A DNA stretch of 64,000 nt from Arthrobacter sp. SX1312 (lineage in GTDB: Bacteria > Actinomycetota > Actinomycetes > Actinomycetales > Micrococcaceae). Made by a program: the position numbers and the translations under genes. The notes beneath the pieces were generated by a model. It was not told the DNA's origin. It made no database searches and worked only from the letters and a program-made list of their open reading frames with translations. This document shows, piece after piece, positions 1 through 9,899 of this stretch. Position 1 is the stretch's first letter. Each line of letters opens with the position of its first letter. The stretch lies in assembly GCF_002929295.1 (NCBI RefSeq), contig NZ_PJIM01000001.1:1-64000 (forward strand), in the 5' to 3' direction.

Positions 1-254
1 AGTGAAGATCACATGCTACGCGTCCACTATGCGGTTCCCAACCAACAACAGGAACCACCGAAGAACCACCACCGAAGAACCACAACTGAATACTGGTACA
101 TCCACGACCAGGCACCCCCCGGGGACCACCCGATCCCACGATCAGGACCCCCGGACCCCGTGCCCGGTCCGACACGATGTAACCCCACAGATTTACCGGC
201 ACCCACCCCACCCGCCAACGCGGGACAGGACCACGGGTGCGTCAGGTAGCAAGG
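1..254 (+). other. 23S-5S rRNA internal transcribed spacer (left edge cut by the window)
   Basis: This stretch lies directly before a clear 5S rRNA and holds no credible protein gene. It is rich in CCACC/ACCACC runs. The block GCGTCCACTATGCGG near 20-34 resembles the spacer seen after the 23S gene in Arthrobacter-type rRNA operons, from memory. The 23S gene must end at or before base 1. A few terminal 23S bases could still be inside the window, but the exact boundary cannot be seen. Confidence 0.55.
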
Positions 255-371
255 GTTACGGCGGTCATAGCGTGGGGGAAACGCCCGGTCCCATTCCGAA
301 CCCGGAAGCTAAGACCCACAGCGCCGATGGTACTGCACCCGAGAGAGTGTGGGAGAGTAGGACACCGCCGG
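255..371 (+). rRNA. rrf: 5S ribosomal RNA
   Basis: About 117 nt with a typical actinobacterial 5S layout. The first bases GTTACGGCGG pair with ACACCGCCGGAC-type sequence at the 3' end to form helix I. The conserved inner block CCCATTCCGAACCCGGAAG is present, followed by the GCGCCGATGGTACTG arm. It is the last gene of an rRNA operon whose 16S and 23S lie upstream of the window. A strong terminator follows 16 nt later. Confidence 0.95.
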
Positions 372-387
372 ACAACCACTCACGAGC

Positions 388-413
388 AAAGACCCCACCA
401 CGGTGGGGTCTTT
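388..413 (+). terminator. rRNA operon terminator
   Basis: A perfect 10-bp stem, AAAGACCCCA paired with TGGGGTCTTT, with a 6-nt loop. The right arm ends in TTT and is followed by CCTCGTT. It sits 16 nt after the 5S rRNA and closes the rRNA operon. Confidence 0.9.
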
Positions 414-632
414 CCTCGTTAACCACCCACCCATCAGGACGCCGTGATCGGTATGGTTCGTGTGCCGAGCACGCGGCGCGGTGGCGCAGAGGCATGCACC
501 ACAAGCGGCCGTCCCGGGCAGCACGATGAAGTAGAGGCGATCGCTTCGTGGTTCCATAGATGGGTAGAACCCACAGCACAATAGAGACCCGCCGGTAGAG
601 ATGCCGGAACCTGATGAGAGGACCGCGCTGCC
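414..632. other. Intergenic region between rRNA operon and TPR-protein gene
   Basis: About 220 nt without a supported gene. It must hold the promoter of the downstream plus-strand operon, but no pair of -35 and -10 boxes stands out. A purine-rich stretch (GAGAGGA, about 616-622) before the next start codon fits a ribosome binding site. Confidence 0.4.
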
Positions 633-2672
633 ATGGCTGAGCAGGAGCACACTGCCGGACGAGACGGAGATGCCGACCCGTCGGACGGGGTGCCGGAAGG
701 CAATCAGGGAGGGTCCGGTCAGCCCGAACGCCGCCACTCCTGGGGCTCGAAGTCGGCCGGCAAGGACTCTCGCTCGTCGACTCCCCGTGCGTCGGCTGAC
801 AGTCGCACCGATCGGCCGGCCTGGAAGGGGCATTCGGACGCGCATGGTGCTGGAAGCCGGGGCGGGCGGCCTGAGCGAGCCGGCCGGGACCGTGCGGATC
901 GGCCACGCGACGAGCGGACGGGTCAGCCCGGGGCCGCTGGCAGCAGGCAGCAGTGGAGTGACCGCAAAGCTCAGGATCCCGATCGGACAGCACCGCGGTC
1001 GACAGGTCGTCCGGCACGAGGCTCCGAGGAGGGGAGAGGCGCCGAGTTGCGTGGATCGGCCTCCCGCGGTGGGTCGTCGTCGGGCTCCGCCGCCGACCGG
1101 CAGTCGCGTTCCTCCGGCCGCGGCCAGGCTCCGACGCGCCGGTCCGATGAGGGTCGCGACCGGCCGTGGCAGCCGCGGTCCTCGTCCGGTGAGGGCCAGT
1201 CCGGGCAGCGGCGTTCACCCGAGCGCGGCAACGCCAACCGGCGACCATCGGATCGCCAGGAGAGAGGTGCCGGCCCCGAGCGCAGGGACAGTGACCGCCA
1301 TCAGGGCTACGGAGCGGAGGAGTCCGCAGCGCCACGCCCCCACAACGCACGGGACCTCCGGAGTGCCAACAGGCCGGACCGCGAGCGTTCCCCGGAGATC
1401 GACGAGGACGTCAAGGGCGACGAGCTCGACCGCGTGACGCGGGCGCAGATCCGCAACCTCGAGGAACGCAGCGCTCTGTGGGTCGCCAAGCACCTCGTGA
1501 TGGCGGGTCGACTGCTCGACGTCGACCCGGAGCTCGCCTTCCAGCATGCCCTCGCTGCCAGCCGCCGCGGCGGACGACTCGCTGCCGTCCGGGAGGCCGT
1601 CGGGCTGACGGCGTACGGTGCGGGACACTACGGTGAAGCCCTCCGTGAGTTCCGGACGTTCCGCAGGATCAGCGGTTCCAATGTCCATCTCCCGGTAATG
1701 GCCGACTGTGAACGCGGTCTGGGGCGTCCCGACAGGGCGCTGGACCTCGCCCGCAGCGAGGAGGCCGAGTCGCTGGACGCCGCGGGCAAGGCCGAACTCG
1801 CCATGGTGGTGTCCGGTGCGCGCACGGACCTGGGCCAGTTGGATGCCGCCGTCGCCGCCCTGGAGATCCCTCAGCTCGACCTGCACCGGGCGTTCTCCTT
1901 CACACCCCGCCTGTTCCGTGCCTACGCGGCGGCTCTCGACGCGGCCGGACGGTCCGGTGAGTCGGAGAAGTGGCGGCGCCAGGCCCGGGTCGCGGAGAAG
2001 GCCCTCGGCCTGGACGACGAGCTCGAGCCCGACATCATCGACCTCGGCGAGGACGACGAACCTGCTCCCGGCCCGGTGCCGAAGGTGGCGGACATCCTCG
2101 GTGCACCAGCACCAACGCCCGTAGGCGCCGCGGCCGACAGGCCTGCCGGTGAGGCGTCAGCAGTAAGCGGCGAGTCCGCCGACGAGTCCGCGGAAGCCGC
2201 TTCGCTCTTCGACGCGGCGGACGCGACGGACGATGTGTCAAGAGTGGACGCAACGGATGATGCCGATGCCGTCGGGACGGCAGCAGCGGTCGGAGAGCCT
2301 GCTGACGGCGAGCGGCCTTCCGCCGCCGTGTTGGAAGGCGCTGACGAGGATACGGACGAGCGCGAGCACGAGCGCGCGCCTGAGCCGGCGGGTGCTTCGA
2401 CCGAGGCGGATGAGCCGGCAGTGAAGGCCGACCCGGTGCCCGTCGACGCCATCCCGGCCGGTGAGTCGGCTGCTGCGGTGCAGCCGCTCCAGACCGAGAT
2501 GCTGTTCAGCATGGATGACGCGGGAACCGCTGACCTCGCGCCGTCGGATGCCAAGGATGCCGAAGACACCGAAGATGCCAAGGATGCCGGCTCTGCAGTG
2601 GCACCGTCGACGCCGGTCGAGTTCTCAGCGGCGTCCGACGTGACGGGCCCGCAGGACGCCGTCGATGAGTGA
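633..2672 (+). CDS. TPR-like protein with long disordered tails
   Basis: 679 aa, function unknown. Three regions are visible. Residues 1 to about 250 are low-complexity and rich in Ser, Arg, Gly, Asp and Gln. Residues about 255-450 form an alpha-helical, tetratricopeptide-like core (AFQHALAASRRGGR, then LREFRTFRRISG). The tail after 450 is acidic and Ala/Glu/Asp-rich. Only the middle looks conserved. It corresponds in position to Rv1691 of M. tuberculosis, which is shorter, so the tails look lineage-specific. GAGAGGA about 10 nt before the ATG supports the start. It is the first gene of a long operon and overlaps the next gene by 8 nt. The helical core suggests a protein-protein scaffold; that is inference. 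Confidence 0.75.
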   Translation: MAEQEHTAGRDGDADPSDGVPEGNQGGSGQPERRHSWGSKSAGKDSRSSTPRASADSRTDRPAWKGHSDAHGAGSRGGRPERAGRDRADRPRDERTGQPGAAGSRQQWSDRKAQDPDRTAPRSTGRPARGSEEGRGAELRGSASRGGSSSGSAADRQSRSSGRGQAPTRRSDEGRDRPWQPRSSSGEGQSGQRRSPERGNANRRPSDRQERGAGPERRDSDRHQGYGAEESAAPRPHNARDLRSANRPDRERSPEIDEDVKGDELDRVTRAQIRNLEERSALWVAKHLVMAGRLLDVDPELAFQHALAASRRGGRLAAVREAVGLTAYGAGHYGEALREFRTFRRISGSNVHLPVMADCERGLGRPDRALDLARSEEAESLDAAGKAELAMVVSGARTDLGQLDAAVAALEIPQLDLHRAFSFTPRLFRAYAAALDAAGRSGESEKWRRQARVAEKALGLDDELEPDIIDLGEDDEPAPGPVPKVADILGAPAPTPVGAAADRPAGEASAVSGESADESAEAASLFDAADATDDVSRVDATDDADAVGTAAAVGEPADGERPSAAVLEGADEDTDEREHERAPEPAGASTEADEPAVKADPVPVDAIPAGESAAAVQPLQTEMLFSMDDAGTADLAPSDAKDAEDTEDAKDAGSAVAPSTPVEFSAASDVTGPQDAVDE

Positions 2673-3654
2673 TCGGTTGATCGACGCCTACGACGGCGTG
2701 CTCGCGGACCTCGACGGCGTCGTGTACGCCGGACCTCGGGCCATCCCGGGGGCCACAGCCGCCCTGGAACGGCTCGCGGACGAGGGCAAGAGCCTTGCCT
2801 ACGTGACGAACAACGCTTCGCGATCCTCCGAGCAGGTGGCCGCACACCTGCGGGAACTCGGAGCGCCGGCCCGTGGCGACCAGGTCTTCGGGTCCGCGCT
2901 GGCGGGCGCGGAACTGCTGGCCGGCCTGGTGCCCGCCGGCTCGTCGGTCCTCGTGGTCGGCAGCAGGTCCCTCGCCGACTGCGTCCGGCAGCAGGGGCTC
3001 GTCGTCGTCGGATCAGCGGCTGACACCCCGGACGCCGTCATCCAGGGATTCTCGCCGGACCTCGGGTGGAAGGACCTCGCGGAGGCGGCCTACGCCGTCG
3101 CCGCGGGCGCGGTGTGGGTCGCGACCAACACCGACCTGTCCATCCCGCAGGAGCGCGGGATCGCCCCCGGCAACGGGACCCTGGTCGCTGCGGTCACCGC
3201 CGCGACCGGACGATCACCCTCCGTGGCCGGCAAGCCGGAGGCAGCTCTCTTCCGGACGGCCGCACGCCATTCGGGCGCCGAGCGCGCCCTCGTGGTGGGG
3301 GACCGCCTCGACACGGACATCCTGGGCGGCAACCGGGCGGGCATGGCCACGGCCCTCGTCCTCACCGGCGTGGACTCCGTCAGGACAGCCCTGGCGGCAC
3401 GCGCCGACGAACGCCCGGACTACCTCCTCGGCTCCCTCGCGGAACTGTACGAGGAGTACCCCGCGGTCACCGGCGAGGCCGGCGCATCCACGTGTGGCGA
3501 CGCGACGGCGCGCGTCTCCGGCTCGACGGTGGCCATCACCGGCCGCGAGGACGACGTCGACAGCTGGCGTGCGGCCTGCGCCGCCTGGTGGGCCGCCCAC
3601 CCTGGAACGACGACGGCGACCGTACCCCACGTGAGCTTCGACGCCGCTGACTAG
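2665..3654 (+). CDS. HAD-superfamily (subfamily IIA) phosphatase
   Basis: 329 aa. HAD motif I is DLDGVVY, with the nucleophile and acid Asp at residues 15 and 17. Motif II is the TNNASRSS segment. A Lys in GKPEAALF and the acidic VVGDRLDTDILGGN segment supply motifs III and IV. This layout is typical of NagD-like IIA phosphatases. The positional counterpart Rv1692 is known as a glycerol-3-phosphate phosphatase that recycles lipid polar heads, so a similar role is likely but not proven. The ATG overlaps the TPR gene by 8 nt, which suggests translational coupling. The C-terminal 50 residues (ITGREDDVDSW onward) form a small extra domain beyond the core. Confidence 0.85.
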   Translation: MSDRLIDAYDGVLADLDGVVYAGPRAIPGATAALERLADEGKSLAYVTNNASRSSEQVAAHLRELGAPARGDQVFGSALAGAELLAGLVPAGSSVLVVGSRSLADCVRQQGLVVVGSAADTPDAVIQGFSPDLGWKDLAEAAYAVAAGAVWVATNTDLSIPQERGIAPGNGTLVAAVTAATGRSPSVAGKPEAALFRTAARHSGAERALVVGDRLDTDILGGNRAGMATALVLTGVDSVRTALAARADERPDYLLGSLAELYEEYPAVTGEAGASTCGDATARVSGSTVAITGREDDVDSWRAACAAWWAAHPGTTTATVPHVSFDAAD

Positions 3655-3660
3655 GCCGGA

Positions 3661-3791
3661 CGCAGCACGCGCCGGACAGGCAGGCCACACCGCTACAGGC
3701 AGGCCACACCGCTACACGCAGCACGCGCCGGACAGGCAGGCCACACCGCTACACGCAGGCCACACCGCTACACGCAGACCACACCGCTACA
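3661..3791 (+). repeat. Short tandem repeats, 17-bp core in five copies
   Basis: The core CAGGCCACACCGCTACA starts at 3681, 3700, 3737, 3756 and 3775. The last copy has one G-to-A change. Spacings are 19, 37, 19 and 19 bp. A longer 37-bp block at 3661-3697 is repeated exactly at 3717-3753. The repeats fill the gap between the HAD phosphatase and the next gene of the same operon and do not form a strong hairpin. They look like replication-slippage expansion. Confidence 0.9.
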
Positions 3792-3815
3792 CGCAGGGCA
3801 CCGGGAGGGGATCAG

Positions 3816-4031
3816 ATGGACGAGGCGCAGGCCGACGCTCCGGAGGGCGGCACGCCGTCGTCCTGGACGGAGGACACACACGTCGACCGGATCCTCCGAC
3901 TCCTCGACGGGCTGGAGGACCTCCCGGTCGCGGAGCACGCTGGCGTGTACCTGGACGTCCATGACCGGCTGAGCGGGGAGCTGGACCAGGACCGGACGTT
4001 CCGTCAGGCGGGGGCCCATGGCTCGGCTTGA
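3816..4031 (+). CDS. Small conserved hypothetical protein (Rv1693-like position)
   Basis: 71 aa, acidic. No catalytic motif is visible. The centre, VDRILRLLDGLEDLPVAEH, could form an amphipathic helix. A small protein of unknown function sits at this place, between the HAD phosphatase and tlyA, in other actinobacteria (Rv1693 in M. tuberculosis). GGGAGGGG just before the ATG is a good ribosome binding site. The end overlaps the tlyA start by 14 nt, so the two are probably co-translated. Confidence 0.7.
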   Translation: MDEAQADAPEGGTPSSWTEDTHVDRILRLLDGLEDLPVAEHAGVYLDVHDRLSGELDQDRTFRQAGAHGSA

Positions 4032-4866
4032 CCAGGAACTCGTGGCCCGGGGGCTGGCACGCTCCCGCTCGCACGCGGCCCAGCTGATCGCCGCCGGCAG
4101 GGTGCTCAGGGGCGGCGTCGTGGCGCGAAAGCCCTCGATCCCGATCCCGCCCGGGGACGTCCTCTCCGTCGAGGAGCAGGGCGAGGACTACGTGAGCCGT
4201 GCAGGGACCAAGCTCGACGGCGCCCTGCGCGCCTTCCCCGGCGTCGACCCGGCGGGTCGGCGCTGCCTCGACGCCGGAGCCTCTACCGGCGGGTTCACGG
4301 ATGTCCTGCTCCGCCGCGGTGCACGCGAGGTCGCGGCAGTCGACGTGGGTCACGGCCAGCTCGTGCAGCAGCTGCGCGACGACCCGCGGGTGCACGTGTT
4401 CGAGGGCATGAACGTCCGGCACCTCGAGCCCGTGCACATCGGCGGGCCGGTCCAGCTGACCGTCGCCGATCTCTCGTTCATCTCCCTCCGGCTCGTGATG
4501 GCGGCCCTGGCGGGCGCGACGGTCCCCGGCGGAGATCTGCTCCTGATGGTGAAACCCCAGTTCGAGGTGGGGCGCAGCGGCCTCAACCGCCTCGGCGTCG
4601 TCACCTCGCCGGAGGCACGCCGGCGCGCGGTGGCCGGCGTGCTGCGCAGCGCCCTCGAGTGCGGGCTGGACATCGGCGGCCTCGCGCAGAGCGAATTGCC
4701 CGGACAGGATGGCAACCTCGAGTACTTCGTGTGGATAAAGATGCCGAGCCGGGCGATGGTGCCTAGGATCGAGGGGGAGCTCGACCGGTTGACGGAACAG
4801 GCGCTCGCCCAGGCAGCACTCTTCCCGCCGCCCCGACCGACCAATCAGACGGAGCTTGATGAGTAG
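4018..4866 (+). CDS. tlyA: TlyA rRNA 2'-O-methyltransferase
   Basis: 282 aa, the usual length. Residues 1-60 form an S4 RNA-binding domain (MARLDQELVARGLARS). The rest is an FtsJ/RrmJ-type methyltransferase with the SAM-binding loop DAGASTGG at 85-92. The catalytic tetrad K-D-K-E known from M. tuberculosis TlyA appears here as Lys65, Asp151, Lys179 and Glu235. The family methylates the 2'-OH of cytidines in 16S and 23S rRNA, and loss confers capreomycin and viomycin resistance in mycobacteria. The gene overlaps both neighbours, which fits operon expression. Confidence 0.93.
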   Translation: MARLDQELVARGLARSRSHAAQLIAAGRVLRGGVVARKPSIPIPPGDVLSVEEQGEDYVSRAGTKLDGALRAFPGVDPAGRRCLDAGASTGGFTDVLLRRGAREVAAVDVGHGQLVQQLRDDPRVHVFEGMNVRHLEPVHIGGPVQLTVADLSFISLRLVMAALAGATVPGGDLLLMVKPQFEVGRSGLNRLGVVTSPEARRRAVAGVLRSALECGLDIGGLAQSELPGQDGNLEYFVWIKMPSRAMVPRIEGELDRLTEQALAQAALFPPPRPTNQTELDE

Positions 4867-5785
4867 ACGAATTCTGGTGCTCGCGCACACCGGCCGCAGG
4901 AACGCGATGATCGCGGCGCAGGAAGCGTGCACGCGCCTCCACGACCTCGGGCTCACGCCCGTCATGCGCCAGGAGGAACTCGCCGACCTCCAGGGCGAGT
5001 ACGGCGCCCTCGCCGCGCCCGCCGAGGAGCTGGCCGACGGCGTCGACTTCGGCGACGTCGAGCTCGTCATGGTCCTCGGCGGCGACGGCACCATCCTGCG
5101 CGCCGCGGAGCTGGTGCGGGAGGCCGACATCCCCCTGCTCGGCGTCAACCTCGGGCACGTGGGCTTCCTCGCGGAGAGCGAGCGGGCCGACCTCGCCGAG
5201 ACGGTGCGCTGGGTCGCGGACCGCAGCTACACCGTCGAGGAGCGGACCACCATCGAGGTCCTCGTCTGGCAGGGCGATACCCTGCTCGGGCAGAGCTGGG
5301 CGCTGAACGAGGCCGCCATCGAGAAGGCGAACCGCGAACGCATGATCGAGGTGGTCATGGAGGTCGACGGCCGCCCGGTCAGCTCCTTCGGCTGCGACGG
5401 CGTGGTCCTCGCCACCCCCACCGGATCGACCGCGTACGCATTCTCCGCCGGCGGACCCATCGTGTGGCCGGAGGTCGAGGCACTGCTCATGGTGCCCATC
5501 AGCGCCCACGCCCTGTTCGCGAAGCCGCTCGTCGTCGCGCCCACCTCCGTGCTCGCCGTCGAACTGCTGACCCGCACCGACGCCGCCGGCGTGCTGTGGT
5601 GCGACGGACGGCGGAGCATCGACCTGCCGCCCGGCGCGCGCATCGAGGTGCGGCGCTCCAACAACCCGGTACGCCTCGCCCGCACCCGGCAGACGCCGTT
5701 CTCCGAGCGCCTCGTCCGCAAGTTCGAACTGCCCATCCAGGGGTGGCGGGGCCCCCTGCAGCACCAAGACGGACCCACACGATGA
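4859..5785 (+). CDS. nadK: NAD kinase
   Basis: 308 aa. It phosphorylates NAD to NADP using ATP or polyphosphate in the cytoplasm. The GGDGT signature lies at residues 74-78 with the catalytic Asp76. The NLGHVGFLAE and TPTGSTAYAFSAGGP segments build the NAD site. ATG at 4859 is chosen; a TTG lies one codon upstream but is less likely. The start overlaps tlyA by 8 nt, and the stop shares ATGA with recN. The tlyA-nadK-recN order is classic for actinobacteria (Rv1694-Rv1696). Confidence 0.95.
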   Translation: MSRRILVLAHTGRRNAMIAAQEACTRLHDLGLTPVMRQEELADLQGEYGALAAPAEELADGVDFGDVELVMVLGGDGTILRAAELVREADIPLLGVNLGHVGFLAESERADLAETVRWVADRSYTVEERTTIEVLVWQGDTLLGQSWALNEAAIEKANRERMIEVVMEVDGRPVSSFGCDGVVLATPTGSTAYAFSAGGPIVWPEVEALLMVPISAHALFAKPLVVAPTSVLAVELLTRTDAAGVLWCDGRRSIDLPPGARIEVRRSNNPVRLARTRQTPFSERLVRKFELPIQGWRGPLQHQDGPTR

Positions 5786-7509
5786 TCGAGGAAATGCGCA
5801 TCCGCGACCTCGGCGTCATCACCGACGCCACCCTCCGCCTCGGGCCCGGCCTGACGGTCGTCACCGGCGAGACCGGCGCGGGCAAGACGATGGTCATCAC
5901 GGCCCTCGGACTGCTCCGCGGTGCCCGGTCCGACGCCGGCGCCGTCCGGCTCGGGGCCGGATCAGCGTCCGCCGAGGCCGTGCTGCGGCTCGAACCGACG
6001 AGCTCCCCCGCCCTGCGGGCCGCGGAGGCAGGAGCCGCCCTGGAGGAGTACGACGGCATGGCCGAGCTGATCCTCGCCCGTACCGTGACCAGTGAGGGTC
6101 GCAGCCGGGCGTACGTGGGAGGCCGCGCCGCGCCCGTCGGGGTCCTCGCCGAACTGGGCGACGAACTCGTCGTCGTGCACGGGCAATCGGACCAGTTGCG
6201 GCTGAAGGGCGCAGCCGCGCAGCGGCAGGCGCTCGACAAGTTCGGCGGCAGGCCCGTCGACGAGGCGCTCCGCGCCTACGGTGAGGCGTTCCGCCAGTGG
6301 CGCGACGCCCTCACCGAGCGTGACCGGTTGAGGAGCGAGGCTCGGGAACGCCTGCGGGAGGCCGAGGGCCTCGAGGCGGCGCTGACGGAGATCGGCGACC
6401 TCGACCCGCAGCCGGGAGAGGACGCCGCCCTGAAGGCCGAGTCGATGCGCCTCGGCAACCTCGAGGAGCTCCGCACCGCGGCGCTCGTGGCCCATCAGGC
6501 CCTCGTGTCCGAGGAGATCGGGGCCAGCGCGGACGCGGTCTCCCTGGTCGACGAGGCGAAACGCCAGCTCGAGGCAGTCGCGGAGCACGACGCCGACCTG
6601 GGCAGGCTCGCCGAGCGGCTCGCCGAGGTGGGTTACCTCCTGGCGGACATCTCCGCGGAACTGGCCGGTTACGGGACGGCGCTCGACAGCGAGGGCGCCG
6701 GCCGGCTCGAGGAGGTCGAGTCGCGGAGGGCCGCACTCTCCGTCCTCGTCCGGAAGTACGCCCCCACCATCGACGAGGTGCTGGCGTGGCAGGAGGACGC
6801 CGTCAAGCGGCTGCTCGAACTCAGCGGCGACTCCTCCCGCGTGGAGGAACTCGACGACGTCATCGCCGACCTCGACCGGCAGGTGCACGGGCTCGCCGAC
6901 ACCCTGTCCTCCCTCCGCCGCGCGGCGGCCGAGAGCCTGGCGCGGAAGGTGAGCGACGAGCTGACGGCGCTGGCCATGCCGGACGCCGAACTGCTCATCG
7001 AGGTCACGCCGGGCGAGTCGCTCTCCGTCCACGGTGCGGACGACATTTCCTTCAACCTGCAGCCGCATCCCGGCTCCGCGCCGCGTGCCCTGGGCAAGGG
7101 GGCGTCGGGCGGAGAGCTCTCCCGTGTCATGCTCGCGATCGAAGTGGTCCTCGCCGCCGTCGACCCGGTGCCCACCTTCGTGTTCGACGAGGTGGACGCA
7201 GGCGTCGGAGGCAAGGCCGCCGTCGAGATCGGTCGGCGGCTGGCCATGCTGGCCGAGCACGTACAGGTCATCGTGGTGACCCACCTGCCGCAGGTCGCCG
7301 CGTTCGCCGCCCGGCACATCCGGGTCACCAAGAACGTCTCCCGGGACGGGGAGGGCGGGGGAGTGACGGCCAGCGACGTCGAGGTGCTGTCCGACGACGA
7401 GCGCGTCCGCGAGCTCGCGAGGATGCTCGCCGGCCAGGAGGACTCGGCCTCGGCGCGCGCCCACGCGGAGGAACTGCTCGCTGATGCTGCCCGGACCGCC
7501 GCTCGGTGA
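5782..7509 (+). CDS. recN: DNA repair protein RecN
   Basis: 575 aa, an SMC-like ATPase acting in double-strand break repair. Walker A is GETGAGKT at residues 29-36. The ABC signature [13 protein letters not shown] and Walker [14 protein letters not shown] lie near the C-terminus, and the middle is Glu/Arg/Leu-rich coiled coil, as expected. An open frame continues upstream, but homology begins at [11 protein letters not shown], so ATG 5782 (ATGA overlap with nadK) is the start. In M. tuberculosis two genes (Rv1697 and Rv1698) lie between recN and pyrG. Here pyrG follows directly with a 4-nt overlap. Confidence 0.95.
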   Translation: MIEEMRIRDLGVITDATLRLGPGLTVVTGETGAGKTMVITALGLLRGARSDAGAVRLGAGSASAEAVLRLEPTSSPALRAAEAGAALEEYDGMAELILARTVTSEGRSRAYVGGRAAPVGVLAELGDELVVVHGQSDQLRLKGAAAQRQALDKFGGRPVDEALRAYGEAFRQWRDALTERDRLRSEARERLREAEGLEAALTEIGDLDPQPGEDAALKAESMRLGNLEELRTAALVAHQALVSEEIGASADAVSLVDEAKRQLEAVAEHDADLGRLAERLAEVGYLLADISAELAGYGTALDSEGAGRLEEVESRRAALSVLVRKYAPTIDEVLAWQEDAVKRLLELSGDSSRVEELDDVIADLDRQVHGLADTLSSLRRAAAESLARKVSDELTALAMPDAELLIEVTPGESLSVHGADDISFNLQPHPGSAPRALGKGASGGELSRVMLAIEVVLAAVDPVPTFVFDEVDAGVGGKAAVEIGRRLAMLAEHVQVIVVTHLPQVAAFAARHIRVTKNVSRDGEGGGVTASDVEVLSDDERVRELARMLAGQEDSASARAHAEELLADAARTAAR

Positions 7510-9206
7510 TAGTCTCGAATTCCGTGGCGCAGCAACTAAACTCCCGGTTCCTTAAATCCGCAACGACCAAGCACATCTTCGTGACTGGCGGCGTGGCCTC
7601 CTCACTCGGCAAGGGACTGACGGCCTCCAGCCTGGGTCACCTCCTGAGGGCGCGTGGCCTCTCCGTGACGATGCAGAAGCTTGATCCCTACCTCAACGTC
7701 GACCCCGGCACGATGAACCCCTTCCAGCACGGTGAAGTCTTCGTGACGGACGACGGCGCAGAGACCGACCTCGACATCGGGCACTACGAGCGGTTCCTCG
7801 ACGAGAACCTCGACGGGTCGGCGAACGTGACGACCGGCCAGGTGTACTCGACGGTCATCGCGAAGGAACGCCGCGGCGAGTACCTCGGCGACACCGTGCA
7901 GGTCATCCCGCACATCACGGACGAGATCAAGCGCCGCATGCGCCTGCCGGCGGAGCACACTCCGGGCAGGAAGGCACCGGACGTCATCATCACCGAGATC
8001 GGCGGGACGGTGGGCGACATCGAGTCGCAGCCCTTCCTCGAATCGGCCCGCCAGGTCCGCCAGGACATCGGCCGGAACAACGTCTTCTTCCTGCACGTCT
8101 CCCTGGTCCCGTACATCGGACCCTCGCAGGAGCTCAAGACCAAGCCCACCCAGCACTCCGTGGCGATGCTGCGCTCCATCGGCATCCAGCCCGACGCCAT
8201 CGTGATCCGCTCGGACCGCGAGGTGCCCATGGCGATGCGGGAGAAGATCGGCCGCATGTGCGACGTCGACATCGACGCGGTCGTCAACGCGGCCGACGCC
8301 CCGAGCATCTACGACATCCCGAAGACGCTCCACGCCCAGGGCCTCGACGCGTACATCGTCCAGGCGCTCGACCTGAAGTTCAAGGACGTCAACTGGACGC
8401 GGTGGAACAAGCTCCTCGACGTCGTCCACAACCCGAAGCACCACGTCGAGGTGGCGCTCGTCGGCAAGTACATCGACCTGCCCGACGCGTACCTCTCCGT
8501 CACCGAGGCGCTGCGCGCCGGCGGGTTCGCGAACAAGACGAAGGTCACCATCAAGTGGGTCCCCTCGGACGAGTGCCAGACCCCCGAGGGGGCCAAGCAG
8601 GCCCTCGACGGCGTCGACGCCATCTGCATACCGGGCGGCTTCGGCATCCGCGGCCTGGAGGGCAAGCTCGGCGCGCTGACCTACGCCCGGGAGAACAGGA
8701 TCCCCACCCTGGGCCTCTGCCTCGGACTGCAATGCATGGTCATCGAATACGCCCGGAACGTCGTCGGCCTCGAGGGCGCGTCGTCGAGTGAGTTCGAGCC
8801 CGACACGGAGTACCCGGTCATCGCGACCATGGCCGAGCAGCTCCACATCGTCAGCGGTGAGGGTGACATGGGCGGCACCATGCGCCTGGGCCGCTGGGAG
8901 GCCAAGCTCCAGGAAGGCTCCGTGGTCGCCGGGACCTACGGCAAGACGACGGTGTTCGAACGCCACCGCCACCGGTACGAGGTGAACAACGAGTACCGCG
9001 AGCAGATCGCCGACGCCGGCCTCGTGTTCTCCGGCACGACGACGGACGGCAAGCTGGTGGAGTTCGCGGAGCTGCCGAAGGACGTGCACCCGTACTACGT
9101 CTCGACGCAGGCCCACCCCGAACTGGGCTCGCGCCCCACGCGGCCGCACCCGCTGTTCGCGGGCCTGGTCAAGGCCGCCCTCGAACGCCGCGGCGCGAAG
9201 GTCTGA
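7506..9206 (+). CDS. pyrG: CTP synthase
   Basis: 566 aa. It makes CTP from UTP with ATP and glutamine, the last step of pyrimidine synthesis. The synthetase domain opens with [16 protein letters not shown]. The C-terminal class I glutaminase has PGGFGIRG, the nucleophile Cys in LGLCLGLQ, and the His/Glu pair in QAHPELGS. Two GTG starts compete. GTG 7506 forms a GTGA overlap with recN. GTG 7524 gives 560 aa and lies 8 nt after a -10-like TAGTCT (7510-7515), which would allow a leaderless internal transcript. Neither has a Shine-Dalgarno sequence, so the start is unsettled by 18 nt. Confidence 0.95.
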   Translation: MIVSNSVAQQLNSRFLKSATTKHIFVTGGVASSLGKGLTASSLGHLLRARGLSVTMQKLDPYLNVDPGTMNPFQHGEVFVTDDGAETDLDIGHYERFLDENLDGSANVTTGQVYSTVIAKERRGEYLGDTVQVIPHITDEIKRRMRLPAEHTPGRKAPDVIITEIGGTVGDIESQPFLESARQVRQDIGRNNVFFLHVSLVPYIGPSQELKTKPTQHSVAMLRSIGIQPDAIVIRSDREVPMAMREKIGRMCDVDIDAVVNAADAPSIYDIPKTLHAQGLDAYIVQALDLKFKDVNWTRWNKLLDVVHNPKHHVEVALVGKYIDLPDAYLSVTEALRAGGFANKTKVTIKWVPSDECQTPEGAKQALDGVDAICIPGGFGIRGLEGKLGALTYARENRIPTLGLCLGLQCMVIEYARNVVGLEGASSSEFEPDTEYPVIATMAEQLHIVSGEGDMGGTMRLGRWEAKLQEGSVVAGTYGKTTVFERHRHRYEVNNEYREQIADAGLVFSGTTTDGKLVEFAELPKDVHPYYVSTQAHPELGSRPTRPHPLFAGLVKAALERRGAKV

Positions 9207-9207
9207 C

Positions 9208-9894
9208 GTGCAGCCCTCGGGGAGCAGCGACGCCGGCTTCGGCGACGAGCAGAGCCCGCGCCGGCTCCTCGGGACCACCACGGTCTACGAGGGGCGGGTG
9301 TGGGACGTCGTCAGCGAGCAGTTCACGCTGACCGGCGACGGTGAGACCATCACCCGGGACTTCATCCAGCACCCGGGTGCCGTCGCCGTCCTGGTGCTGA
9401 ACGACGACGGCCAGGTCCTCCTGCTGCGCCAGTACCGGCACCCGGTGCGCATGGCGCTGTGGGAGATCCCCGCCGGCCTGCTCGACGAGGAGGGCGAGGA
9501 CTTCGTCGACGCCGCGGCCCGCGAGCTCGCGGAGGAAGCCGATCTCACCGCAGGGCGATGGAACGTCCTCGTGGACCTGTTCCTCTCGCCGGGGTCCTCC
9601 TCGGAGGCGCTGCGCGTCTATCTGGCGCGCGACGTCGGGGATGTCCCCGAGGCGGACCGGCACACGCGCACCCATGAGGAAGCCGAGATCGAGCTGAAAT
9701 GGGTGGACCTCGACGCCGCCGTGGACGCCGTCCTCGAGGGGCGCATCCACAGCCCGTCCGCGGCCGCGGCGATCCTGGCGGCCCGGGTGGCACGCGAGGA
9801 CGGCTTCGCCGGTCTCCGCCCCGCGTCGGCCCCCTGGCCCGAGCACCCCAGCCAGCACTCCGCCTGGCCGCGCGGTGCAGTACTCGGGGACTGA
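9208..9894 (+). CDS. NUDIX hydrolase, ADP-ribose pyrophosphatase type
   Basis: 228 aa. The [12 protein letters not shown] segment followed by [11 protein letters not shown] is the NUDIX box with the spacing of ADP-ribose pyrophosphatases. The last Gly of the box is replaced by Asp (EEADL), a small departure from consensus. QYRHPVR before it is also typical of the family. It probably cleaves ADP-ribose to AMP and ribose 5-phosphate. GTG starts 1 nt after pyrG. The counterpart Rv1700 also lies between pyrG and xerD and is a known ADP-ribose pyrophosphatase, which supports the call. Confidence 0.88.
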   Translation: MQPSGSSDAGFGDEQSPRRLLGTTTVYEGRVWDVVSEQFTLTGDGETITRDFIQHPGAVAVLVLNDDGQVLLLRQYRHPVRMALWEIPAGLLDEEGEDFVDAAARELAEEADLTAGRWNVLVDLFLSPGSSSEALRVYLARDVGDVPEADRHTRTHEEAEIELKWVDLDAAVDAVLEGRIHSPSAAAAILAARVAREDGFAGLRPASAPWPEHPSQHSAWPRGAVLGD

Positions 9895-9899
9895 CGATC

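Noticed and set aside
4927-5781. A 285-codon upstream extension of recN inside nadK
   Set aside because: It is an Arg/Pro/Gly-rich read-through in another frame of nadK. RecN homology starts at ATG 5782.
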